Shown: piece after piece, positions 1 through 7,401 of the stretch
How the letters are laid out: each line of letters starts with the position of its first letter
Position numbering within the stretch: the first letter of the stretch is position 1
Assembly: GCA_003694525.1 (NCBI GenBank)
Contig: RFLK01000084.1
Coordinates: forward strand, 1 to 9,317
Direction of reading: 5' to 3'
DNA from: Candidatus Woesearchaeota archaeon
GTDB taxonomy: Archaea; Nanobdellota; Nanobdellia; Woesearchaeales; ARS49
Length of the DNA stretch: 9,317 bases
The notes under the pieces: generated by a model
Database searches by the model: none
Seen by the model: the letters and a program-made list of their open reading frames with translations, nothing else
Told to the model about the DNA's origin: nothing
Program-made: the position numbers and the translations under genes

Positions 1-1
1 A

Positions 2-1756
2 TCACCTCTTTTTCCCTCGCAGGCGTCGTTTCGGCGGCGCTTGCAGGGTTTTGAATGACTGCAGATAACAGACTACAAGCGCAAACACGAATGCAGAAAG
101 AATTGCAAGATCAAACAGCGTATAACTTTCCACAGGCGCTGTTACAACCTTCTGAGCACTCTTAAAATACAAATCAAGATTTGCAAGCTCCAAAGCATAC
201 TCTGCAAAAAGAAGAGAGGATACCTTGTCAAAATCCCTCAAAGACCGCGCATACTCATAATAGCTGTATGCGATGATCGGAAAAACACCATTCTCTTGAG
301 CACGCATCAAAGCGTTGCGAGCAACCTGCAACTTCAAATCAATCACATCGTCAAATCGGGATTCCTCAACGCCCATCAAACCAAGCAAGACATCTGCCTG
401 AGACTTTGCTTTTGAAGCAGTATAAAGACACAGGGCAAAATTTCCATCTCTTAGAAGAGAATAAGCCTTATCGATATCTTCGCGAGTATTCTCCAAAGCA
501 TTAGGTATGACGCTCCTAACATAATTGTACCGCTCCTCTGCCTCTGAAATCTTTGCAGCGCATCCCCTTTTGAGAGAGTTAACATTAACCTCAAAATTAC
601 CACCAGTCCCATCAAAGAACCTGGCCCAGGTCTTTGCAGAGAAAGCCCTCTCCTCAGCAAAAGCCAAGTCTACAGCATCAGTTTTATTTTTCTTCAAAGC
701 ATCAGAGACTGAGCCTGCAAGCTCACGAGCCTCGTTTATTCTCTCCATAACAGCCATAAACGTCTGGAGATCTGTTAGAGTGCTCAAATTCTTAGTCTTA
801 ACATTCCTTTCAAGAGAGCGCAAATCAACCAACAGGCGCGAGAGCCTGGATTCAACCTCATCTAAAGACAAGTTCTTTTCAAGATAAGACTTTTGCCTGT
901 ACTCAACATTTGCCCTAAAGCAATAAGATGCAGCAGCATAGTATTCACCGCGCTCAAAAGCATCCTTTGCTCTTACTGTAAAATTCACAAGCCTGGAATC
1001 GTTGATTCCTAACCTTAGCCCCTCAGTCCTTGCACACAAATCACTTGAAACCTCACGCATCTTAGAACTATACTCACTATCAATCATAAGCTCCTCGCTT
1101 GAGAGATTATGAAAAGACACTCCAAGCTCGCGCTCTACAACCTCCCAAATTGTCGGGGCTTCCACAACCGTCAAATTAAGGCTCTTTCCAAACTCCTCCA
1201 TACTAATTGAAGCGTTTGCAAACTCCACTGCCTTTGCTCCAGGAGGAACATAGACTGTGCGCAAGTGGTTATTCGCCGCAGCCTCAACTTTCTTTCTAAC
1301 ACCCCCAACAGGGCCTATTATTCCACCGCTATTGATGGTTCCTGTAAGCGCAACATCCTCAGGCAAGGACTTGTTCAACAAAAGAGCAGAAGTCAAGAAA
1401 GCAGCAGCGCTTCCAGCACTAGGACCGCCCACAATTCCAGGCAGAGCGTGAATTGTAAACAAGAAATCGTACTTTGAACAATCAACAGAGAGGCCCCTGC
1501 AGGCCACCTGCTGGGCAAAACGCAAAGACGCCTGAGTGGTTATCTTAGTCATAGGAAACGCCTGCAAATAAACCCTCTCGCGACCAGGCCTTAATTCAAG
1601 CTCCAATTTTGCGATGCTCCCTACTTGAGAAGTTCCGTTATCAAACAAGGCCAAAAGATCAACACTGCCCTTGTTTACAACCTCTTGAGCAGAGACAGAT
1701 TGAAGCGAAAATAACACAAATAAGAACATAAACGTAGTAAATAGGAATCTGCGCAT
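2..1756 (-). CDS. Membrane-anchored Lon-like (S16) serine protease, archaeal type
   Basis: Predicted 584-residue surface protease. From the start chosen here, residues 1-24 are a signal peptide or membrane anchor (MRRFLF then a hydrophobic run to SVSA-Q). The S16 Lon-type domain follows. Ser113 lies in GGPSAGSA and Lys156 in GGVRKK. They are 43 residues apart, the same spacing as the Ser/Lys dyad of E. coli Lon (S679/K722). No AAA domain is present. Residues 215-540 are mostly helical and charged. A membrane helix at about 545-565 is followed by a basic tail (KRRLRGKKR), so the protease domain should face outward. The ectodomain has ten N-x-S/T sequons and six cysteines. The reading frame is open up to 1867, but I chose 1756 because the signal peptide begins there and the longer form would overlap topA; a GTG at 1777 is possible. 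It starts 23 bases after the topA stop, so co-transcription is likely. The family resembles the predicted archaeal S16 proteases (COG1750); substrates are unknown. Confidence 0.85.
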   Translation of the reverse strand: MRRFLFTTFMFLFVLFSLQSVSAQEVVNKGSVDLLALFDNGTSQVGSIAKLELELRPGRERVYLQAFPMTKITTQASLRFAQQVACRGLSVDCSKYDFLFTIHALPGIVGGPSAGSAAAFLTSALLLNKSLPEDVALTGTINSGGIIGPVGGVRKKVEAAANNHLRTVYVPPGAKAVEFANASISMEEFGKSLNLTVVEAPTIWEVVERELGVSFHNLSSEELMIDSEYSSKMREVSSDLCARTEGLRLGINDSRLVNFTVRAKDAFERGEYYAAASYCFRANVEYRQKSYLEKNLSLDEVESRLSRLLVDLRSLERNVKTKNLSTLTDLQTFMAVMERINEARELAGSVSDALKKNKTDAVDLAFAEERAFSAKTWARFFDGTGGNFEVNVNSLKRGCAAKISEAEERYNYVRSVIPNALENTREDIDKAYSLLRDGNFALCLYTASKAKSQADVLLGLMGVEESRFDDVIDLKLQVARNALMRAQENGVFPIIAYSYYEYARSLRDFDKVSSLLFAEYALELANLDLYFKSAQKVVTAPVESYTLFDLAILSAFVFALVVCYLQSFKTLQAPPKRRLRGKKR

Positions 1757-1779
1757 ACAATGAAATTCGGAATGCACTT

Positions 1780-4011
1780 TTAAGAACTTTTTGTTTTGCT
1801 CTTGGATTTTTTCTTGACCTTCTTTGCAGGAGCACTCTTGGAAGCAATTCTTGCTATGTTCCTGCATTTAGGGAACCTGTTGCAAGCGAAAAACCCGCCA
1901 TAAATGCTTTTCCTCAAAACCATTTTCCCCTCTTTACACTTCTCGCATTGCTGCTCTCCAATATCTTCGGGAATTCCTTTTGTCTTGCAATCAAGATTTA
2001 CGCACACCTCCTGAGGCCTGCGAGCCTTGCGTATCATCTTCACCACAGGATAGCCACACTCCTCGCAAGTTTTCGGCGTCACCTCAACAAGCCCTCCTGC
2101 AGGAAGCTTAATTGTAGTACTGCAATCAGGATACTTATCACAAGCAATAAAACGACCATACTTGCCCCTGCGCAAGATAAGCTGGCCTTCCTTGCACGAA
2201 GGACAATTTCCGACCGTTGTCAACTCGGCACGCGTTTCAGTATAAGTCTTCTTCAACTCTTCCCCTATTGCGGCCTCCTTGGACTTGAACTCATCAAGAA
2301 TCCTGGTCAAAACATCCCTTGCCTCTTCAAGAACTTTTTCAGGAGTTTTCTTTCCCTCGCGAATAGACTCCATATCATCCTCAAAATGGCGAGTCAACTC
2401 CTCGTCCAATATCTTAGGAGCATACTTTTCAAGGATCTGGACAGTCTGCAATCCAAGATCCGTTGCAGTAATAGAATCGCCTCGAACATAATTTCGCCTG
2501 CGCAGAGTTTCAACAATCTCCGCACGGGTTGCCTTTGTTCCAAGCCCCTTTTTCTCAAGCATCTTTATCAGGCTTGCAGGCGTGAAACGCTTTGGAGGCT
2601 TTGTCTCATCCTCTTTGAGAGTTATGCTATCAACATTCAAAACATCACCTTCATTGAGATCGGGAAATTCAACCTCCTCGAGCTTAACATAAGGCGCGTA
2701 GTAGACGTGCCAGTTTGCAGATATTGTGCGCGTTCCCTTAGTTGTGAAAATCTCATCTGAAACGTCAAGACTCAAAGTTAGAGTCTCCCTTACTGCAGGA
2801 TCTGCAAAAGTTGCAAGAAAACGCTTAACAATAAGATCGTAAACTTTAGCCTGACGAGCGCTCAGATCCTTGGGCTTTAATCCAGTAGGGTAGATTGCAG
2901 GATGCGCAGGATCCTTCTTCTTTCCGTTATTCGGCTTTAATGACTTTTTAGACAAGAGCATATTTGCAAGATCAGAATATGCCTCTTGAGAAGAGAGCTT
3001 TTTCAGAATCTTTGCAAAACCTATCTTTTCAGTCAATTGCTGAGATGATGTTCTCGGATAGGATATTATTCCCGCAGTATACAGCTCTTGCGCGAGCTCA
3101 AGAGTCTGCTTTGGAGATATGCCAAAACAACGATATGATTCCGTCTGAAGACTTGTCAGATCAAAAGGAGTTGGAGGGGCCTGCTTGAACTGCCTGCGGT
3201 CGATCTTTGCAACCTGGGCATTCTTTGCATCCTTTGTCTTATCAATGACAGCATCCGCTTTGTCCTTTTCCCAAAACTTATCTTCCTCGTGCAAAGCCTC
3301 AATTGAATTCTTGCCAGAGCTTGCAACAAGGATTATCTGCCAGAAAGGAGTGGGCTTGAAGTCCATTATCTGCCTCTCGCGCTCGCAAACAATCTTCAAT
3401 GCAGGACCCTGAACCCTTCCAGTACTCAATATCTTGAACATACCCGCTTGTTTAATCGCCTTGGTCAATGCTCGAGAGAGATTTATTCCATAATAAAAGT
3501 CCAGAAAGTGACGCGTCTCGCCGGCATTTGCCTGCCCCCAATCTATGCTCTCTGAGCGCGAATTGTACGCCTCGATAAGATCATCTTTTGTCAGAGTTGA
3601 GAACTTCATACGGTTTGCATCTTTGCGATTGCAAGCAAACCTTACAACATTAAGACCTATAACTTCACCTTCAACATCATAGTCCGTTGCGACGATGACT
3701 TCATCAGCACCCTTTGCGAGCTTTTTCAGCGCCTCAAGATACTGCTTTGTAAATGCTGAAGACTTGCTCTGCTCATAGGCTGGAACCCACTCAATGTCAA
3801 ATACAGGGTAGGCGAAACCCTTGCTCTTCTTTTTCTCAGCAAGACCGAAAAGGTGGCCGACAGCACAGCCCACAATGATATTCTTGCCATTCCTTTTAAG
3901 CTCGTAGTAAGGTGCTTTTTTAAACGACTTCTTGACAAGCTTTCCTTCACAGAGAGCCTCTGCTACCCTCTTGCTCGCATTTGGCTTTTCAGTGATAATA
4001 AGCTGATACAT
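1780..4011 (-). CDS. topA: DNA topoisomerase I (type IA), archaeal, three zinc ribbons
   Basis: A 743-residue type IA topoisomerase, which relaxes negative supercoils by cutting one DNA strand through a 5'-phosphotyrosine link. The N-terminal TOPRIM domain has Glu8 in ITEKP and the acidic triad Asp110/Asp112/Glu114 in ATDYDVEGE. Conserved core motifs include STGRVQGP (about 196-203), the catalytic Tyr318 in GIISYPRTSS, HPAIYPT (370-376) and GLGTKATRAEI (489-499). Three Cys4 zinc ribbons follow: C603/C606/C624/C630, C649/C652/C670/C675 and C689/C692/C710/C716. The protein ends in a lysine/serine-rich tail from about 726. There is no N-terminal helicase domain, so it is not reverse gyrase. The length is usual for archaeal TopA and all catalytic residues are present. 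The ATG at 4011 places TEKP at the normal N-terminal position and lies 30 bases from a TATA box, so the mRNA may be leaderless. The Lon-like protease gene follows 23 bases downstream with no obvious functional link. Confidence 0.97.
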   Translation of the reverse strand: MYQLIITEKPNASKRVAEALCEGKLVKKSFKKAPYYELKRNGKNIIVGCAVGHLFGLAEKKKSKGFAYPVFDIEWVPAYEQSKSSAFTKQYLEALKKLAKGADEVIVATDYDVEGEVIGLNVVRFACNRKDANRMKFSTLTKDDLIEAYNSRSESIDWGQANAGETRHFLDFYYGINLSRALTKAIKQAGMFKILSTGRVQGPALKIVCERERQIMDFKPTPFWQIILVASSGKNSIEALHEEDKFWEKDKADAVIDKTKDAKNAQVAKIDRRQFKQAPPTPFDLTSLQTESYRCFGISPKQTLELAQELYTAGIISYPRTSSQQLTEKIGFAKILKKLSSQEAYSDLANMLLSKKSLKPNNGKKKDPAHPAIYPTGLKPKDLSARQAKVYDLIVKRFLATFADPAVRETLTLSLDVSDEIFTTKGTRTISANWHVYYAPYVKLEEVEFPDLNEGDVLNVDSITLKEDETKPPKRFTPASLIKMLEKKGLGTKATRAEIVETLRRRNYVRGDSITATDLGLQTVQILEKYAPKILDEELTRHFEDDMESIREGKKTPEKVLEEARDVLTRILDEFKSKEAAIGEELKKTYTETRAELTTVGNCPSCKEGQLILRRGKYGRFIACDKYPDCSTTIKLPAGGLVEVTPKTCEECGYPVVKMIRKARRPQEVCVNLDCKTKGIPEDIGEQQCEKCKEGKMVLRKSIYGGFFACNRFPKCRNIARIASKSAPAKKVKKKSKSKTKSS

Positions 4012-4036
4012 ATTATATGCGCTCAGCTAATCAATT

Positions 4037-4045
4037 ATTTATAAA
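4037..4045 (-). promoter_or_regulatory. TATA box of topA
   Basis: Read on the minus strand this is TTTATAAAT, a good match to the archaeal TATA element. Its centre is 30 bases before the topA ATG, so transcription would start at or within a few bases of the start codon. No Shine-Dalgarno-like sequence lies before the ATG, which fits a leaderless mRNA. Confidence 0.65.
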
Positions 4046-4159
4046 GCTTCACTGCAAAGCCAAACAAACAGTGCACTATTTTACAATACAGGTATTCCTT
4101 TTTGGCACGTCTTTATTTGGTCGTTATCGATTCTGCAAAGGAGAAACTGAAACATAGAA

Positions 4160-5578
4160 ATGTTAAAGAGCAAAGAACCATCGCATCATAATATGAACAT
4201 ACTGGTAGTAGGAACAGGTTTTGTTGGCGCAACCCACGCAGCAGTTATGGCACACACCGGGCACAAAGTTCTCGCATACGATATAGACAGTCAAAAAATC
4301 GACGCATTCAATTCGAGAGATGCGCAAGCAATAGACTCTCAAATATACGAGAGAGGGCTTGCAAAGCTAATACAAGACCACAAATCAAACTTATCATTCA
4401 CATCAAAACTTGCAGATGTTACAAGCATAAGAGACCAGCTTGATGCAATCTTCCTGTGCCTGCCAACACCTGCGCAGGAGCTCGAAAAACCATTTGATGA
4501 GAGATACCTTGCAAGAGCAGCCTACTCCATTGAACCGATACTAAGCCTGAGATCAAAAACAAAACAAGAAAACAGACTCATAATACTTAACAAAAGCACA
4601 GTGCCAATAGGCACTGCAAAAACACTTGAAGACAGACTAAGAGAGCGAGGCTTGGATAATTTTGCAGTAGGATCAAATCCTGAATTTCTTGTTGAAGGAA
4701 AAGCAGTCCAAGGATCACTAAACCCTGACAGGATAGTTGTAGGGCTCAGAGATGAGAAAGACATTGAAAAAGCAAAAAGAATATACAAAAATCACGAAGG
4801 CAAAATAATAACTATGAGCCCGGAGAGCGCGGAGAGCGTAAAACTCTTGGCAAACTTTGAACTCTACAGCAGAATAGTCCAAACATACCACGTTGCAGGA
4901 AGGCTCTGCGAGAGCAATCCAAACCTGAACTATGAGGACATTATTGCAGGAGTTACAGCAGATGCGAGAATTCCCAAATGGGGGCATTATCTAAGCCTTT
5001 ATGCAGGAGGGAGCTGTTTTGATAAGGATGCAAGAAACCTTCTGAAAACGATTGAAGAGTGCGCAGCATCAGAGCACGCTCAAAACTTCATCAATACAAC
5101 AATAGAAGGAAACAAGGCACAACTCAAAAGACTCTATCATCGAGCAAAAGAGACCGGCTTTAACTTTAAGGGAAAAACAGTTGCGCTCATGGGCACAGCA
5201 TTCAAATGCAACACGAACGATGTGCGAATGAGCCCGGCAATACCCTTGACCAAATGGCTAATCAGAGACGGAGCGTTCGTGCTCGCGTACGATCCACAAG
5301 CCAGCAACAACTACCTCAAAGCATTTGAAGGGGCGCCCGAGAGCGCATACTTGAGCAAATGCTCCAAAAAAGAAGCGCTCGAGTTGAGCGATTGCACAAT
5401 AATCTGCACAGAGTGGCCAGAATTCAAATTCCTTGCAGAAGATATAAGAGAAAACTGCAAAACACCATACCTCATACTTGATGGAAGGCGCGCAATAGCA
5501 AAAGAATATGAAAACCTATCCAGAGAAGGCTATTCCATAATTGCCGTAGGCGCCCCGCAAATGGGGCCTTGCTTCTAA
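4160..5578 (+). CDS. UDP-glucose/GDP-mannose dehydrogenase family (UDP-sugar 6-dehydrogenase)
   Basis: A 472-residue NAD-dependent dehydrogenase that would oxidise the C6 hydroxyl of a nucleotide sugar to a carboxylate in two steps, giving a uronic acid for surface polysaccharide or glycoprotein glycans. The N-terminal Rossmann fold has GTGFVG (18-23). STVPIGT (146-152) and SNPEFLVEG (172-180) match family motifs. Lys228 and Asn232 sit on the central helix, and Cys286 and Asp290 lie in GGSCFDKDARNL. These match the K204/N208/C260/D264 pattern of the streptococcal enzyme. The C-terminal UDP-binding domain has GTAFKCNTNDVRMSPA (345-360). The sequence before the catalytic cysteine reads YAGGSC in place of the usual GFGGSC, and FPKD is FDKD. 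The start is uncertain. The ATG at 4160 has AAGGAGA about 15 bases upstream, while the ATG at 4193 (Met12, MNILVVGTG) is where most family members begin. The substrate (UDP-glucose, UDP-GlcNAc or UDP-ManNAc) cannot be decided from the sequence. It is transcribed divergently from topA. Confidence 0.92.
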   Translation: MLKSKEPSHHNMNILVVGTGFVGATHAAVMAHTGHKVLAYDIDSQKIDAFNSRDAQAIDSQIYERGLAKLIQDHKSNLSFTSKLADVTSIRDQLDAIFLCLPTPAQELEKPFDERYLARAAYSIEPILSLRSKTKQENRLIILNKSTVPIGTAKTLEDRLRERGLDNFAVGSNPEFLVEGKAVQGSLNPDRIVVGLRDEKDIEKAKRIYKNHEGKIITMSPESAESVKLLANFELYSRIVQTYHVAGRLCESNPNLNYEDIIAGVTADARIPKWGHYLSLYAGGSCFDKDARNLLKTIEECAASEHAQNFINTTIEGNKAQLKRLYHRAKETGFNFKGKTVALMGTAFKCNTNDVRMSPAIPLTKWLIRDGAFVLAYDPQASNNYLKAFEGAPESAYLSKCSKKEALELSDCTIICTEWPEFKFLAEDIRENCKTPYLILDGRRAIAKEYENLSREGYSIIAVGAPQMGPCF

Positions 5579-5599
5579 ACAACAACCGCCAGCACCATC

Positions 5600-5630
5600 T
5601 TTTAATTCAAGATATTCTTTTCATACTTTT
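5600..5630 (+). terminator. Possible T-tract terminator after the UDP-sugar dehydrogenase
   Basis: Three separate TTTT tracts (5600-5603, 5618-5621, 5627-5630) lie in a pyrimidine-rich stretch just after the stop at 5578. Archaeal RNA polymerase terminates at T-rich stretches without a hairpin. The tracts are short, so this is a weak candidate. Confidence 0.35.
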
Positions 5631-5658
5631 CATAAATTCTGCCATTAAAGTCCCAAGG

Positions 5659-5666
5659 TTTAAATA
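5659..5666 (+). promoter_or_regulatory. TATA box of the ABC1/UbiB gene
   Basis: TTTAAATA preceded by a purine-rich AAGG. Its centre is about 32 bases before the GTG at 5695 and about 50 before the ATG at 5713. The same octamer occurs at the same kind of position before the H1-like gene, supporting a real promoter and favouring the GTG start with a near-leaderless transcript. Confidence 0.6.
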
Positions 5667-5694
5667 GCGAGCCAGAATACAAAAACAAAAAGAA

Positions 5695-7350
5695 GTGCTG
5701 AAAAAAGAGGCAATGGGAGACTCAATTAACAGGTTAAAAAAGGTTGCAAAGGTATTCTCAAAGCACGGCCTTTCAAGCGTCCTTGTAGGAATGGGCCTAT
5801 CATATCTTGTTCCTTTTCTCAAAAGAGGAGCCAAAAAAACCCCGCAAAACTTGCCAACAAGATTGAGGGACGCATTTGCAGAGCTTGGGGGTGCCTGGAT
5901 AAAACTCGGCCAGATGTTAAGCATAAGACCCGACCTTGTTCCTGACGAATGCTGCAAGGCATTTAAAACCCTTCAAGATTCTGCAGAGCCGGTCAGCGCT
6001 GACGAAATAAAAAAAACGATAGAAGAAGAGCTGAAAAAGCCAATTGAGAGAGCATTCTCTCATTTTGATCCAAGGCCTCTCGGATCTGCGAGCGTTGCTC
6101 AAGTACACAAGGCAAGATTGATTTCAGGAGAGTCCTGCGCGGTCAAAGTGCAAAGGCCAAGAGCAGCACAAACATTTGCAGAAGATATAGCAATGATAAG
6201 ACTGCTTGCAAGAAAGCTTGAGCAATACCTTCCAGACATAAGACCTCTTGAAATACTGGAAGAGTTTGAGAGATACACTCAAAATGAGCTTAATTTCATA
6301 AAAGAAGCAGGACACATAGACGCCATATTCAACTCAACAAAAAAGAAGAAAGTAGTCATTCCTAAAGTGTTCTGGAATGAGACCACTAAGAGAGTTCTCA
6401 CAATGCAGTTTATTGACGGAGTAAAACTCTCTCAAGCACGAGAAGTGAGCGATCCAAAGATGTCAAAAATCCTTGTAGATGCAGTGTTTGACCAGATATT
6501 CAATGCAGGAATTTTCCACGCAGACCTTCATCCAGGAAACATAATTCTAATGCCTGAAGGAAAAATGGGCCTGATTGATTTTGGAATAATAGGGCACATA
6601 GACTCCCGCACCCAAGAATTAGGGCTTGAAGAAGTTGCAGCAGTACTCTCAAATGATGCTGAGAAAATCGCGGAAGTGCTGCTAAAATACGGCGAGCCTG
6701 ATAAAAGAATGGATGTTTACGCATTCAAAAGAGCAGTTTGCGATAAGCTAAACGAATGGTACGATTTGAGGCCAGAACTTAGGCGATACTCCCAACTTAT
6801 GCAAGACCTTTTCATACTCAGCGCAAGGTGCGGTCTGCGATTTCCACGCGATTGCGTGCTACTGGGAAAGGCGCTTGTCACTGCAGAGTCTACAGCAAGA
6901 CTCCTTGACAGAGACTTCACCTTTGAGAATTACGTTAAGCCAAGAGTGGAAAACCTTCTCAAAAAGAGAGCCGAGCCAAAAAGAGTGCTTTCAAAACTCA
7001 AAGAACAATCTTCTCAAACAGCGAGGGCAATTGCAAAACTACCTCAAAAAACCCTGGAGGCAGTGGATAATATAAGCAAAGGCAGATTATCAATATCTTT
7101 GAGCGATGAAAATTTCAGACACGTCGGATCCGACCTTAACAAGTCAAGCAACAGACTAAGCTTTGCGCTAATGTCAGCATCTCTTGTGATAGCCTCCTCG
7201 ATGCTGATTGAAACAGGGCCAAAAATAGGAGCGTACGGTGCGCTTAGCATTGTAGGATTTTCATTAGCAACGCTTTTTGCACTTGCACTTCTAACATCTG
7301 TTTTTCGAGAAGGGAAGAGACCATTTGACAAGCACGATGATTCAGTGTAA
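5695..7350 (+). CDS. ABC1/UbiB-family atypical protein kinase-like membrane protein
   Basis: A 551-residue member of the ABC1/ADCK/UbiB family, atypical kinases that act as ATPases and support quinone or isoprenoid-lipid metabolism in bacteria and mitochondria; their role in archaea is not established. Visible motifs are KLGQ in WIKLGQMLS (Lys70-Gln73), the small-residue loop PLGSASVAQVHKA (128-140), the ATP-binding Lys151 in AVKVQRP, Glu198 and Glu204 in NELNFIKEAGH, the catalytic loop HADLHPGN (275-282, Asp277) and the metal-binding LIDFG (Asp295). The usual ExD motif reads ELN (Asp replaced by Asn200). Two C-terminal membrane helices (about 488-506 and 514-537) anchor it with the kinase fold on the cytoplasmic side. 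The GTG at 5695 fits the TATA spacing; the alternative ATG at 5713 removes only six residues. No quinone-biosynthesis genes are visible nearby. Both neighbouring genes appear to be separate transcription units. Confidence 0.9.
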   Translation: MLKKEAMGDSINRLKKVAKVFSKHGLSSVLVGMGLSYLVPFLKRGAKKTPQNLPTRLRDAFAELGGAWIKLGQMLSIRPDLVPDECCKAFKTLQDSAEPVSADEIKKTIEEELKKPIERAFSHFDPRPLGSASVAQVHKARLISGESCAVKVQRPRAAQTFAEDIAMIRLLARKLEQYLPDIRPLEILEEFERYTQNELNFIKEAGHIDAIFNSTKKKKVVIPKVFWNETTKRVLTMQFIDGVKLSQAREVSDPKMSKILVDAVFDQIFNAGIFHADLHPGNIILMPEGKMGLIDFGIIGHIDSRTQELGLEEVAAVLSNDAEKIAEVLLKYGEPDKRMDVYAFKRAVCDKLNEWYDLRPELRRYSQLMQDLFILSARCGLRFPRDCVLLGKALVTAESTARLLDRDFTFENYVKPRVENLLKKRAEPKRVLSKLKEQSSQTARAIAKLPQKTLEAVDNISKGRLSISLSDENFRHVGSDLNKSSNRLSFALMSASLVIASSMLIETGPKIGAYGALSIVGFSLATLFALALLTSVFREGKRPFDKHDDSV

Positions 7351-7370
7351 CTCTGGCGTCGTAAATAAAT

Positions 7371-7378
7371 TTTAAATA
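7371..7378 (+). promoter_or_regulatory. TATA box of the H1-like gene
   Basis: TTTAAATA centred about 28 bases before the ATG at 7402, the ideal archaeal distance for a leaderless mRNA. A second AT-rich match (ATTATAAAT, 7384-7392) is too close to the ATG to direct initiation upstream of it. Confidence 0.6.
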
Positions 7379-7401
7379 GCCACATTATAAATGCTTCTTG
7401 C

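Noticed and set aside
1757..1867. 37-codon N-terminal extension of the Lon-like protease, with a Cys-rich stretch
   Set aside because: It lies almost wholly inside topA in another frame and would bury the signal peptide internally. The ATG at 1756 begins exactly at the signal peptide.
1948..2760. 270-codon plus-strand ORF opposite topA
   Set aside because: It is the complement of a clearly coding gene with conserved motifs. The translation has no recognisable domain and no promoter.
4047..4159. Divergent intergenic region searched for a small RNA or riboswitch
   Set aside because: No stable stem-loop, tRNA-like fold or conserved motif was seen. Only the topA TATA box and weak AT-rich matches (such as CTTTATTTGG at 4111) are present.
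5552..5567. GCCCC/GGGGC hairpin with a 6-base loop near the end of the UDP-sugar dehydrogenase
   Set aside because: It is inside the coding sequence (GAPQMGP) and is not followed by a T run, so I do not call it a terminator.
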